The position numbers were made by a program, and so were the translations under genes. A model generated the notes under the pieces. That model searched no databases. It saw nothing but the letters and a program-made list of their open reading frames with translations, and had not been told where the DNA came from. Of a DNA stretch of 64,000 nucleotides, positions 16,787 to 25,513 are shown in pieces. The stretch spans positions 4,216,001 to 4,280,000 of the forward strand of contig CAXXXS010000001.1 of the NCBI GenBank assembly GCA_963665085.2, read 5' to 3'. This DNA is from G963665085 sp963665085 (lineage in GTDB: Bacteria; Bacteroidota; Bacteroidia; Bacteroidales; JAAAOM01). The first letter of the stretch is position 1. Every line of letters begins with the position of its first letter.

Positions 16787-17517
16787 TGGCCGATGCTGCC
16801 ATGATCAGTACCGAAAATGTACAAAAATTGGTTCAAAACAATATCAACTACATCGTTGGAGCCAGACTTGGCAATATCCCAACAGCACTGTTTGAGACGA
16901 TCGATAAAAACATCAGCCGCGAAGATGGTAAAAGCATACGGATTAAAATGGATAACGGTTATCTGGTTTGTAGCTATTCTTCAGTCAGGTACCGTAAGGA
17001 TAAATACGAAATGGAGAAGCAAATCGAAAAAGCAAAACAAGCAATTTCAAAACCATCGAAAAGCAAAAAGTTGAAATTTACCCGGATTAAAAACCAGGAA
17101 ATGGGACTCAATGAAGCACTTATTGAAAAGACTCAGAAGCTATTAGGCGTCAAAGGATATTATACCAATCTGGAAGAATCGGTTGCCAATAATAAAACAA
17201 TAATGGAGCGATACCATGAACTTTATAAAATAGAGCAGAACTTTAGGATATCAAAAAATGACCTACAAACAAGACCCATCTTTCATTATAAGGAACAACC
17301 GATAAAATTGCATATACTGATTTGCTTCATGGCGCTTGTCATAGCAAAGCATATCGAACTAAAAACTGGTGTGTCAATTAGAAAATTCATCGACGAATCA
17401 AAGAAAGTTGTGGATGGAGAAATATTGAACCAGATCACAAACAAAACAGTAATACTAAAAGCCGAACCAACTCACAAAATGAAGGAACTTATAGAAAAGT
17501 TAAATGCACCGCACTAA
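16786..17517 (+). pseudogene. IS1634-family transposase, C-terminal part
   Basis: Residues 1-243 begin VADAAMISTENVQKL, the expected block carrying the second catalytic Asp, and continue to YHELYKIEQNFRISKNDL, the expected position of the catalytic Glu. A conserved FHYKEQPIKLHILICFMALVIAKHIE region follows. It overlaps the first part by one base in another frame. It may be a simple frameshift mutation; programmed frameshifting is less likely because there is no slippery heptamer at the junction. Confidence 0.85.
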
Positions 17518-17532
17518 AAGGGACAAGTCAGG

Positions 17533-17690
17533 AAAGAACTATCAAATTACAACAATCAGAACTTATTGCAAAGCCATGAGGAACATCTAATTTCAAAATC
17601 GGGTAATAAAGTGGAATATCGTTATAATAGCAGTGGAAAAACACATTCCATTACTGAAAGTAAGTGGTTATTTAGCGAAGAACAATGGCA
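17533..17690. repeat. 158-bp direct repeat flanking the IS, right copy
   Basis: Right-hand copy of the target duplication (see 15774-15931). It directly follows the GTCAGG right end of the IS. Coding continuity of the cargo gene resumes through this copy. Confidence 0.9.
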
Positions 17691-18594
17691 GCCAACAAAA
17701 AGAATGATAAATTATTACAACCCTTCTGGTGTTTTATCTGCTGATACCCTGTTTTATAAATATACAGATTTGAATTCCTGGATTGCGTTGGAAAAAACCG
17801 AATATAGCTACAATGCAACAGGAAATTTGCTGGCAGATACAAGTTATACCAAACAAAAAGACTTAAACGAATGGCAGTACGCAAAAACAACTATTTATAC
17901 GTATACAAATGGCTATATGGAACAAAGCATCACATCTAAATGGAATAGCCAACAGGCAGATTTTATTCCGTATACAAAAACACAAAACCTGTATAACGAA
18001 GGCTGTATATATGACATAAGCAACTATGAGTGGAATATAAATAACAACAACTGGGAAAAGCTTAACGAAAAGGAATTGGGATTTGATAATAATAACAACA
18101 TTAAATCGTATACCTACCATACCTGGGATACAGATAGAAGTAAGGTAATGAATGTTTTTACCTTCGATTATACATATTCACACGAAAACTTATACCTACC
18201 TCACGCCTTAGGAAATGATATTAAGCAGGCATACCATCATAAAATTACCCGTAAACAAGCCCTGAGAGCCAATGCCGTAACTAATGAAATGGAATTGATT
18301 AACGAAACCGCATATTTTTATTCTACCAACGAAACAACTTCCGTGTTTAGCCCTGATTTTACAAGTAAGGTAGTAGTATATCCCAATCCGGCTTCTGATT
18401 ATGTGCAGGTTGATTTACCCGAAAATGTACCCCATGCCATGTTTGAATTATACCATGTAAACGGACAAAAGGTGATGTCGGAATTAGTAAATTCCAATGA
18501 AAGTGTGAGCCTGGAAAATTTGAACAGAGGTTTGTATTTGTACCGCATCCGATTGGCGTCACAATTCATCTGCGGGAAACTTAGTAAAGAGTAA
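17566..18594 (+). pseudogene. T9SS-exported repeat protein, 3' part with sorting domain
   Basis: The frame contains the rest of the interrupted gene (true continuity begins at 17533). It has about five further YxY-rich repeats of ~35-40 residues, such as LNSWIALEKTEYSYNATGNLL and LNEWQYAKTTIYTYTNGYM. It ends in a classic type A T9SS sorting domain of ~75 residues: KVVVYPNPASDYVQVDLPE, FELYHVNGQKVMSE and LNRGLYLYRIRLA. Lacking a signal peptide, this half cannot be exported. T9SS sorting domains direct proteins across the outer membrane for anchoring or release. The function of the repeat region is unknown. Confidence 0.8.
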
Positions 18595-18734
18595 AGTGCT
18601 CTTAATGTAACATGAAATAATTAAATAACTACCAGTGTAATACTGAAAATAAAACCCTGAACACTAATAGGAATCTTATGATTCTCCTTGTTAATTAAAG
18701 CATTCTCTACGCTTTATTTTACAAGCATCATCTG

Positions 18735-20117
18735 TTATTTCCCGATACAGAAATTCTTAAAGATATTACCAAGAACTTCATCAGTTGATATTTCACCAGT
18801 AACTTCTCCCAGGTGGTAAAGTGTTTCTCTAATATCAATAGCAACCAGATCGGTTGGAATTCCCTGTTCAATTCCTTCTAATACTCTTTCAATAGAAATA
18901 AGGGCCTTGCTCAATACTTCAAAATGACGTGTGTTTGAGATTAGCACTTCATTTTCATCATAATTGTTTAGTGACTTTTGAGATAGAAGACAATTTATTA
19001 ATTCTTCAACACCGGTACCACTGTATGCTGAGATAGGAATTTGTTTTTCCTCTGGGAGAGAACTCAGCTTTTCGAATACGTTTTGTTGACTTAGTTTGTC
19101 AACTTTGTTGGGGACTAAAATAATTTTGTCTTTAACTTCTTCGGGAAGTTTAGAAATCTGTTCTTCTATGGATGCTTTGCTTTCAGAAGCATCAATCAAA
19201 AACAATACTATTTCGGCTTTATTTATGTTCTTATATGTTCTGTCGATACCCAGTTTCTCTATTGTGTCTTCTGTCTCACGTAGCCCGGCTGTATCGATAA
19301 AACGAAATAAAAAACCTTCAATGTTAATTACGTCTTCAATAACATCTCGTGTCGTTCCTTCTATTTCTGAAACAATAGCTTTTTCTTCATTAAGTAACCG
19401 GTTAAGTAAAGTAGATTTTCCTACATTGGGTTTACCAGCAATAACAACAGGTACTCCTTCTTTAATTGCATTTCCTAATTGGAAAGAATTAATTAGCCTT
19501 CCTATTTTGTTTTTGATCTCATTGACAAGATCTTTGAATTCATCCCTGTTGGCAAATTCAACATCTTCTTCACTAAAATCAAGTTCGAGTTCGATTAATG
19601 AGGTGAAATTCAATAATTTTTCTCGTAGTGATTTTAGTTCATTGGTAATTCCACCTTTCATTTGGTTCATGGCAACACGGTGAGACGCCTTTGTCTTTGA
19701 AGCGATAATATCAGCGATAGCTTCCGCCTGTGTTAAATCCATCTTGCCATTCATAAACGCTCTCATAGAAAATTCTCCAGGAGATGCCATTTCTGCACCG
19801 TTATTAATTAGTGCATAAAGAATTCTTGATTGGATATAGATCGAACCGTGACAGGATATTTCAGCCATATCCTCACCCGAAAATGATTTAGGGGCTCTAA
19901 AAATACTTAAAATTACTTCATCAATTAGTTCTCCGTTATCGGTAATATTTCCAAAATGTAAGGAATATCCTTTTTGGAGACTAATGTCTTTGTTTACTTT
20001 TGATGTAAAAATTTTTGAAATTATCTGTAATGTATCTTTTCCTGATACTCGTATTACTGCTAAAGCTCCACTACCTTGGGGAGTTGATAAAGCACATATG
20101 GTAGAATTCGATGTCAT
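18735..20117 (-). CDS. mnmE: tRNA modification GTPase MnmE
   Basis: The full-length 460-residue protein starts TICALSTPQGSGALAVIRVSG, with the N-terminal tetrahydrofolate-binding domain. A helical domain follows, then a G domain with P-loop GKPNVGKSTLLN (about 227-238), EGTTRDV, DTAGLRETED and NKVD. It ends in the invariant CIGK. MnmE works with MnmG to install the carboxymethylaminomethyl group on wobble U34 of several tRNAs. No mnmG lies nearby in the window. The gene is probably a single unit: the HNH gene upstream is separated from it by a strong palindromic terminator. Confidence 0.98.
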   Translation of the reverse strand: MTSNSTICALSTPQGSGALAVIRVSGKDTLQIISKIFTSKVNKDISLQKGYSLHFGNITDNGELIDEVILSIFRAPKSFSGEDMAEISCHGSIYIQSRILYALINNGAEMASPGEFSMRAFMNGKMDLTQAEAIADIIASKTKASHRVAMNQMKGGITNELKSLREKLLNFTSLIELELDFSEEDVEFANRDEFKDLVNEIKNKIGRLINSFQLGNAIKEGVPVVIAGKPNVGKSTLLNRLLNEEKAIVSEIEGTTRDVIEDVINIEGFLFRFIDTAGLRETEDTIEKLGIDRTYKNINKAEIVLFLIDASESKASIEEQISKLPEEVKDKIILVPNKVDKLSQQNVFEKLSSLPEEKQIPISAYSGTGVEELINCLLSQKSLNNYDENEVLISNTRHFEVLSKALISIERVLEGIEQGIPTDLVAIDIRETLYHLGEVTGEISTDEVLGNIFKNFCIGK

Positions 20118-20134
20118 AAGATCGGCAAAAATAC

Positions 20135-20170
20135 AAAAAGAGGAATGTTTTTAAAAACATTCCTCTTTTT
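20135..20170. terminator. Perfect 36-base palindromic terminator
   Basis: AAAAAGAGGAATGTTTTT is followed directly by its reverse complement, giving an 18-pair perfect hairpin ending in a T run on both strands. It lies 21 bases past the HNH gene stop and 18 bases before the mnmE start, so it separates the two minus-strand genes. Confidence 0.8.
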
Positions 20171-20191
20171 CGTTAGTTTCCAGTCAGAGTT

Positions 20192-20749
20192 TTAATCGAG
20201 CATTTCATCGGGTATTCTCACAGTACTCCAATTTTCTCCCGAACGTATACGGTTAAGTTGAGTATGTGTAATACCAAATTCTTTTGCAATCTTATAGAGT
20301 TTTGTTTTTCCTCTTCTTAATTTAAGTTTGATTCTAATTACCTCTGTTTCTGTTAATTTAGAATAGTTTCTATGACCTTTCCTATAGTTAGGATTTTTCT
20401 TGTGATGGTCATACATTTCTTCTCTTGTAACCCATTTAAGATTTCTGAAATTGTTGTTTAATTTATTGAAATCTAGATGAATAACATAGTTGTGTTCATC
20501 TGACGGCTTATCGCAAAATGCGATAGCGACCAATTTATGAATTGGTTTAGTAATCCGATGTTTATAATCTCGGTTTGATTTAAATGAAAATAACATATAG
20601 CCTTTCCCTGGGGAAGACTTAAGATTTTTCCATTCTTTTTTTTCTTCTACCCATCTCCTTACCTGACCGGTATTGGAGATTTGGTACCTTTCGTTGTCAT
20701 TGATTCCATCAAATTTGACGTCTTTCCAGTTTTCATTCCAGTAAGTCAT
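20192..20749 (-). CDS. NUMOD4-HNH endonuclease with C-terminal HTH
   Basis: The 185-residue protein starts with a NUMOD4-like motif (WKDVKFDGINDNERYQISNTGQVR). An HNH nuclease follows (KPIHKLVAIAFCDKP, YVIHLDFNKLNNNFRNLKWVT). The C-terminal segment (YSKLTETEVIRIKLKLRR, YKIAKEFGITHTQLNRIRSGENW) forms a NUMOD-type helix-turn-helix. This architecture is that of phage-type and homing HNH endonucleases, which cut at specific DNA sites. There is no surrounding intron or phage module, so it is a free-standing copy. The middle residue of the HNH triad is Asp-Phe-Asn rather than the textbook Asn, within family variation. Confidence 0.8.
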   Translation of the reverse strand: MTYWNENWKDVKFDGINDNERYQISNTGQVRRWVEEKKEWKNLKSSPGKGYMLFSFKSNRDYKHRITKPIHKLVAIAFCDKPSDEHNYVIHLDFNKLNNNFRNLKWVTREEMYDHHKKNPNYRKGHRNYSKLTETEVIRIKLKLRRGKTKLYKIAKEFGITHTQLNRIRSGENWSTVRIPDEMLD

Positions 20750-20926
20750 AATGTAAAAAAAGTTTTTTGTTTAAAAATAAATGCCAGATAGATGTAGATA
20801 GATTCTTACAAATATAAAAAAATGTTGTTTTAATCCTATTTTTTTTATTGCTTTTTTACAATAATTCACTTTTTAATATTTTTTCATGAACAATTTTTAT
20901 TCTTATTCATTATGTATAAAATACTT

Positions 20927-20934
20927 TATATTTG
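20927..20934 (+). promoter_or_regulatory. Candidate Bacteroidota -7 box of sucD
   Basis: TATATTTG fits the TAnnTTTG -7 consensus and lies 40 bases before the sucD ATG in a very AT-rich leader. A clear -33 element is not visible. The 225-base gap between the HNH and sucD starts holds nothing else I can support. Confidence 0.4.
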
Positions 20935-20974
20935 ATGATTACTAGAATAAATTAAACTATTTATTTCCAATAAA

Positions 20975-21850
20975 ATGAGTGTACTAGTTAATAAAGATTC
21001 TCGCGTTATCATTCAAGGCTTTACAGGTAGTGAAGGCTCTTTTCATGCCCAACAAATGATTGAATACGGAACTAATGTTGTTGGTGGTGTAACTCCAGGT
21101 AAGGGAAATACAAAACATCTTGATTTGCCAGTTTTTAATACAGTTTCTGAAGCAAAAAGCAAAACAGGTGCAGATGTCTCTGTTATATTCGTCCCCCCAG
21201 CTTTCGCTGCTGATGCAATAATGGAAGCAATTGATTCAGAAATAAAAGTTATTGTTGCAATTACAGAGGGAATTCCTACTTCTGATATGGTCAAGGTAAA
21301 GGAATATCTAAATTCGAAAGGAAAAAGTATATTAATTGGGCCCAATTGCCCGGGTATAATTAGTCCTGGGGAAGCAAAAGTTGGGATTATGCCTGGTTTT
21401 ATTCATAAAAAAGGAACAATTGGAATTGTTTCCCGAAGTGGGACTTTAACTTATGAGGCAGTTGATCAAATTACAAAAATTGGATTAGGTCAGAGTACAT
21501 GTATAGGTATTGGTGGCGATCCGATTATAGGTACTACTACAAAAGAGGCTGTTAAATTGTTAATGAATGATCCAGGGACTGAAGGTATTATTATGATAGG
21601 TGAGATTGGTGGTAATATGGAGACAGAAGCGGCTGAGTGGATAAAAGAAAATGCAACGAAGCCTGTTGTTGGCTTTATTGCAGGGCAAACAGCTCCTAAA
21701 GGAAGAAGAATGGGACATGCCGGGGCAATTATTGGAGGTAAAGGGGATACTGCTGAAGCAAAAATGAAAGTTATGCGAGAATGTAATATCCTTGTAGTAG
21801 AATCTCCTGCAGACATTGGAATTACTATGAAAAATGCACTTCAACAGTAA
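20975..21850 (+). CDS. sucD: Succinyl-CoA ligase alpha subunit
   Basis: The 291-residue protein carries the family signature: VNKDSRVIIQGFTGSEGSFHA with the CoA-binding fold, GPNCPGIISPGEAKVGIMPG, IGIVSRSGTLTYEAV, and the phosphorylated His in GRRMGHAGAIIGG. It forms, with the beta subunit SucC, the citric-acid-cycle enzyme that converts succinyl-CoA to succinate with formation of ATP or GTP. sucC is not adjacent, as often in Bacteroidota. The length is normal. It appears to be monocistronic; the next gene is convergent. Confidence 0.98.
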   Translation: MSVLVNKDSRVIIQGFTGSEGSFHAQQMIEYGTNVVGGVTPGKGNTKHLDLPVFNTVSEAKSKTGADVSVIFVPPAFAADAIMEAIDSEIKVIVAITEGIPTSDMVKVKEYLNSKGKSILIGPNCPGIISPGEAKVGIMPGFIHKKGTIGIVSRSGTLTYEAVDQITKIGLGQSTCIGIGGDPIIGTTTKEAVKLLMNDPGTEGIIMIGEIGGNMETEAAEWIKENATKPVVGFIAGQTAPKGRRMGHAGAIIGGKGDTAEAKMKVMRECNILVVESPADIGITMKNALQQ

Positions 21851-21944
21851 AAGTTGATTTTTTGTTTGTTGCTGGATAACGGAATTATTGTAAAATTTGG
21901 GTGTTGTTTAAGAAGAGTCCCTTTTTCTTTAGAATAAATTTCTC

Positions 21945-22616
21945 TTAGTAAACCCTGGTGATAAAAACAGGAAGATTCTTTTGAATATTACCAGTGTAAC
22001 TTAAGCGAACTTCGAATGATAATTCTTTTCCACTTGGAAAAGAAGCTATAATTTGTTTGAAGTTTTCAGGTAATTTATTGCCTTTAAATTCATCTCTTTT
22101 ATAATAACCGCCACCGCTTAAATACCCCATGGTTACTCTTTCAATATTAACCCAGCTATCACAATTAATGATGTCATCGCTTAAATGAATACCAAAAATA
22201 TCATTTTGCAGAATAAAATCTTTACTCATTTTTGTTAATTCATCTACTGTTTTTCCTCCAATAGTAAGTTTAACAGGAGGTATTGTATAAACTAAAAAGC
22301 TTTTAGAGAAAATATTAGTTGTATCAGAATTATGTTTAACTCCTTTTATTGTAAGATTTGCCCTGCCAGATCTTCTAGGTATACAATTATAATTAATACT
22401 ATCTTTAAATATTAATCCATTTGAAATTGAGATTAGTAATGTATCATAATTTTCTGGTTCAGCAACGGTAATTTTCAACTCATTATCAACACCGGCATAA
22501 AAATAATTGTTTTTCGAATTTAATACATCTACAATATCTTGTGCCTTAAGGTTATTTGAATTTGTTATAATTAGAATTAAGACAATTAAAATAATGTTGA
22601 AATTTATTCGTTGCAT
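21945..22616 (-). CDS. Secreted protein resembling the GldM C-terminal domain
   Basis: A signal peptide (IILIVLILIITNSNNLKAQ) precedes ~200 residues. These resemble the C-terminal periplasmic domains of the gliding/T9SS motor protein GldM: NNYFYAGVDNELKITVAEPENYDTLLISISNG, then an RSGRANLTIKG strand, then FLVYTIPPVKLTIGGK and a final domain ending PVFITRVY. GldM proper has a membrane helix and ~500 residues; this is only 223. It is probably a paralogue of the T9SS-related domain, either an accessory or a stray copy. Its neighbours do not belong to T9SS. Confidence 0.55.
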   Translation of the reverse strand: MQRINFNIILIVLILIITNSNNLKAQDIVDVLNSKNNYFYAGVDNELKITVAEPENYDTLLISISNGLIFKDSINYNCIPRRSGRANLTIKGVKHNSDTTNIFSKSFLVYTIPPVKLTIGGKTVDELTKMSKDFILQNDIFGIHLSDDIINCDSWVNIERVTMGYLSGGGYYKRDEFKGNKLPENFKQIIASFPSGKELSFEVRLSYTGNIQKNLPVFITRVY

Positions 22617-22802
22617 AATCTTTTTTTAATCTGCCGCGAAGATACAAAAATCAAAAAAAAAATAATTTAAGTTTTTTTATTCTTGTTAAGACCCCCGAAT
22701 TGATGCAATAACTTGATGACTCAACATCTTCTATATGTTAATATCTTAGTCTATGAAATAAATAATATATATTTTAGGCAAATAACAATTATTAACTAAA
22801 CT

Positions 22803-24170
22803 ATGAGCAAAGAATTACTACTTTTTTTGGTTACCATTGGCGGTATAGCCTTTCTTTTATTGTTGGTGTTAAAATTTAAAATACAGGCGTTCATATCATT
22901 ATTATTGACAAGTATGCTGGTTGGATTATTTGCAGGTATGCCTGTTGATAATATAATGGAAAGCATTGAGAAGGGAATGGGCGGTACTCTTGGTGTTGTT
23001 GCAACACTTGTTGGATTGGGGGCAATTTTTGGTAAAATGCTGGAAGTTTCAGGTGGGGCTGATGTAATTGCCGCTAGTTTACTTAATATTTTTGGAAAAG
23101 AAAGAGCATCCTGGGCATTAGTTTTGACAGGTTTTATCATAGCAATTCCTGTTTTTCTTGATGTTGGATTTATTATCTTGGTACCAGTAATTTATTCTTT
23201 AACAAAAAGTACGAAACGCTCTATTTTATTTTTTGGGATACCTCTACTTGCCGGTTTAGCTGTGACCCATTCTTTTATTCCTCCAACTCCAGGGCCAATT
23301 GCCGTGGCAGAAATTATTGATGCCCCATTAGGAATGGTTATAATATTTGGTGCTATTATAGGTATACCAACTGCAATAATTGCAGGGCCTGTTTTTGGTT
23401 CTTACATAAGTAAAAAAATTTATGCCGATGTTCCTAAATATTTTCAGGAAGATGAGAATAAACAATTTAGTTCTGGACAACAAAAAATTAAGTTTTCAAC
23501 AATTCTTTTAATAATTGCGTTGCCGCTGTTTTTAATTATTGCCAGAACGATACTTGATGCATTAATAACAGGGGAAGTGGCTGGAATATTGTCAGTTTTA
23601 ATTGATTTTGTTAGATTTATCGGACATCCGTTTGCTGCGTTAACTATTTCAACGCTCGTTGCTTTATATGTTCTGGGAATAAAACAAAAAGTTACAAAAG
23701 AAAAACTGGCCGATTTAACAACTAAGTCTCTTGCACCTGCAGGTATTGTAATTCTAGTGACCGGGGCAGGAGGTGTTTTTAAACAAGTTTTAATTGATAG
23801 TGGCGTGGGGGCATTGTTGGCCGGGTCATTTTCAAAGACAGCCTTGCCACCGATCGTCCTTGCGTATTTTATCGCTTTAATAGTTAGGGTTACTCAAGGT
23901 TCGGCAACAGTTGCAATGATTACAGCGGCAGGATTAATATCTCCAATATTGGATCAGTTTGCTATAGATGATGTAAACAAAGCCTTGATAGTCCTTGCAA
24001 TTGCAAGTGGGGCAACTTTCTTTTCTCATGTAAATGATAGTGGCTTTTGGTTGGTTGGAAAGTATTTTGGTTTAAATGAAAAGGATACCATACGCTCCTG
24101 GTCAATTATGGAAACAATAATTTCTGTATGTGGATTTGTACTTGCTTTTGTTCTAAGTTTTATATTTTAA
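22803..24170 (+). CDS. GntP-family gluconate/organic-acid permease
   Basis: The 455-residue polytopic membrane protein has the GntP-type hydrophobic pattern with about 12 segments. Conserved family stretches are GGTLGVVATLVGLGAIFGKMLE, THSFIPPTPGPIAVAEI, RVTQGSATVAMITAAGLISP and FFSHVNDSGFWLVGKYF. GntP family carriers import gluconate or related hydroxy acids with protons. No kinase or dehydratase is next to it, so the substrate is not fixed. The start is an ATG preceded by an AT-rich region. Confidence 0.92.
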   Translation: MSKELLLFLVTIGGIAFLLLLVLKFKIQAFISLLLTSMLVGLFAGMPVDNIMESIEKGMGGTLGVVATLVGLGAIFGKMLEVSGGADVIAASLLNIFGKERASWALVLTGFIIAIPVFLDVGFIILVPVIYSLTKSTKRSILFFGIPLLAGLAVTHSFIPPTPGPIAVAEIIDAPLGMVIIFGAIIGIPTAIIAGPVFGSYISKKIYADVPKYFQEDENKQFSSGQQKIKFSTILLIIALPLFLIIARTILDALITGEVAGILSVLIDFVRFIGHPFAALTISTLVALYVLGIKQKVTKEKLADLTTKSLAPAGIVILVTGAGGVFKQVLIDSGVGALLAGSFSKTALPPIVLAYFIALIVRVTQGSATVAMITAAGLISPILDQFAIDDVNKALIVLAIASGATFFSHVNDSGFWLVGKYFGLNEKDTIRSWSIMETIISVCGFVLAFVLSFIF

Positions 24171-24503
24171 AGGTTTCAAATGAAATTTTTTGCTGTTTGT
24201 AAAAAGCTTTATATTAGGTTTTTAATTAGATTATGGTCGTTGTTTGCATTATTTAAAAAAAATAAAGTGTTTTTAACAACAATATTTTCGAAATTCTTTG
24301 TTATTGTTTTTATTTAGTTTATTTTTGAAGTTGTAAATTATAAAATTACTAGGTGCTGAACACTTTTTTTATGTATGCTGTAAAAAATTTATCTCTACTT
24401 ATCAAAGGAAAAAAACCTTTCGTATTAACTATTAAAGTATTTTCAATTTAATTCTATATTCAATTATTTCAATTTCAAATTCATTTTTTAAATTTTTCCT
24501 ATT
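24171..24503. other. AT-rich intergenic leader of the RRM gene
   Basis: A 333-base gap without a gene. It is strongly AT-rich and ends in a run of TTCAATTT-type repeats just before the RRM start, which suggests a long, unstructured 5' leader. Such leaders are common in RRM/cold-shock genes. No clear hairpin or riboswitch is seen. Confidence 0.4.
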
Positions 24504-24839
24504 ATGAACATTTATGTTGGTAACCTTAATTACCGTGTTGGTGATGCGGATTTAAAAGAAATCTTCGGTGAATACGGAGATGTAATCTCAGCAAGAATTA
24601 TTATGGACAAGGCTACAGGACGTAGTCGTGGTTTCGGTTTCGTAGAAATGGAAGATGTTGACGGTCGTAGAGCTCTAGATGAGCTTAATGGCGTTGAAGT
24701 TCAAGGTCGTGAGTTAAAAGTTAGTGAAGCTCGCGTAAAAGAGCAGCGTCAACAAGGCGGTGGTGGATACCGCGGTGGTGGCGGTGGTGGAAACCGTAGA
24801 TTTAATAATCGTGACAGAGATTCAAGAAGAGAATATTAA
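24504..24839 (+). CDS. RRM RNA-binding protein with Gly-rich tail
   Basis: The 111-residue protein is one RNA-recognition motif followed by a low-complexity tail. RNP2 is IYVGNL (3-8) and RNP1 is RGFGFVEM (~42-49); both aromatic contact residues are present. The tail from residue 83 is GGGGYRGGGGGGNRRFNN and then Arg/Asp-rich, typical of bacterial RRM proteins that act in RNA handling or cold adaptation. It is followed by a strong terminator, so it is monocistronic. Confidence 0.95.
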   Translation: MNIYVGNLNYRVGDADLKEIFGEYGDVISARIIMDKATGRSRGFGFVEMEDVDGRRALDELNGVEVQGRELKVSEARVKEQRQQGGGGYRGGGGGGNRRFNNRDRDSRREY

Positions 24840-24866
24840 TTAAAGATATAATTTTCTTGTATTTTC

Positions 24867-24897
24867 AGCATCCGCAAAACAGCGGATGCTTTTTTTA
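24867..24897 (+). terminator. Rho-independent terminator of the RRM gene
   Basis: AGCATCCGC (24867-24875) and GCGGATGCT (24882-24890) form a perfect 9-pair stem with a 6-base loop, followed by seven Ts. It is 28 bases after the RRM stop. Confidence 0.9.
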
Positions 24898-24901
24898 TGT
24901 T

Positions 24902-25426
24902 TTATAATTCCCAGTGAACAATTTCTTCCAACGATTTTCTTTTTGTATCATGCCTTAGTGAATTCACACTGTCAGTAGGATACCCAATAGGAAGAAGAAC
25001 GATTGGTTCAAAATTTTCCGGTAAGTTTAGAACTTCTTTACATTTATCTACAAAAAAATTACAGACCCAACATGTAGCAAGACCTTGTTCTGTTGCTGCT
25101 AATGTCATATGATCAACAGTAATTGCAATATCAATATCAAGATGATCTTTTTCATCTTCCTTTCTTTTCCAGGATTGTGAGCTATCTCCGCACACAACAA
25201 TAACACACGGGGCTGAGTTAATCCATTCTCTATGGTAAATTTCATGAACTTTGTTTAGATTAGTTTTTTCTTGTACAACATAAAATTTCCAGGGTTGAAA
25301 ATTAACTGCCGATGGAGCTACTCTGCCAGCTTCAAGTACATATTCAAGTTTTTCTTTTTCAATCGCTTTATCTTCATATTTTCTACATGAATAACGATGT
25401 TTTGCTAGTTCAAGAAAAGAATTCAT
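24902..25426 (-). CDS. Nitroreductase-family FMN oxidoreductase
   Basis: The 174-residue protein has the nitroreductase fold pattern: HRYSCRKYEDKAIEKEKLEYVLEAGRVAPSAVN, the FQPWKFYVVQ strand, DIAITVDHMTLAATEQGLATCW, and LPIGYPTD near the end. These flavin enzymes reduce nitro groups, quinones or other acceptors using NAD(P)H and act as dimers. The RYSCRKY and NFQPW residues would bind FMN. The physiological substrate is unknown. Its stop is 5 bases past the RRM terminator T run, so the two genes are convergent. Confidence 0.92.
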   Translation of the reverse strand: MNSFLELAKHRYSCRKYEDKAIEKEKLEYVLEAGRVAPSAVNFQPWKFYVVQEKTNLNKVHEIYHREWINSAPCVIVVCGDSSQSWKRKEDEKDHLDIDIAITVDHMTLAATEQGLATCWVCNFFVDKCKEVLNLPENFEPIVLLPIGYPTDSVNSLRHDTKRKSLEEIVHWEL

Positions 25427-25513
25427 ATTACTTTATTTAATTAAAAAAAATTAAGTTAATTCGAACTTATTTTAAGATATTTCGAGACTCAAAAGTAAAT
25501 AATTCCTAAATCT

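Larger units (their letters stand above)
15932..17532. mobile_element. IS1634-family insertion sequence (1601 bp)
   Basis: The element starts CCTGACTTGTACCCTT and ends with the imperfect inverted copy AAGGGACAAGTCAGG. Both ends carry an inner TTAGTGCGG / CCGCACTAA pair. It holds one transposase gene broken into two frames. The element is bounded on both sides by a 158-bp direct repeat, an exceptionally long target duplication. The IS1634 type element of Mycoplasma mycoides is known for long and variable target duplications, which fits this family assignment. The frameshift suggests the copy is no longer autonomous. Confidence 0.88.

Noticed and set aside
16780..16790. Programmed ribosomal frameshift in the transposase
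   Set aside because: No slippery heptamer or following hairpin is seen at the junction, and relatives use one frame, so a mutation is more likely.
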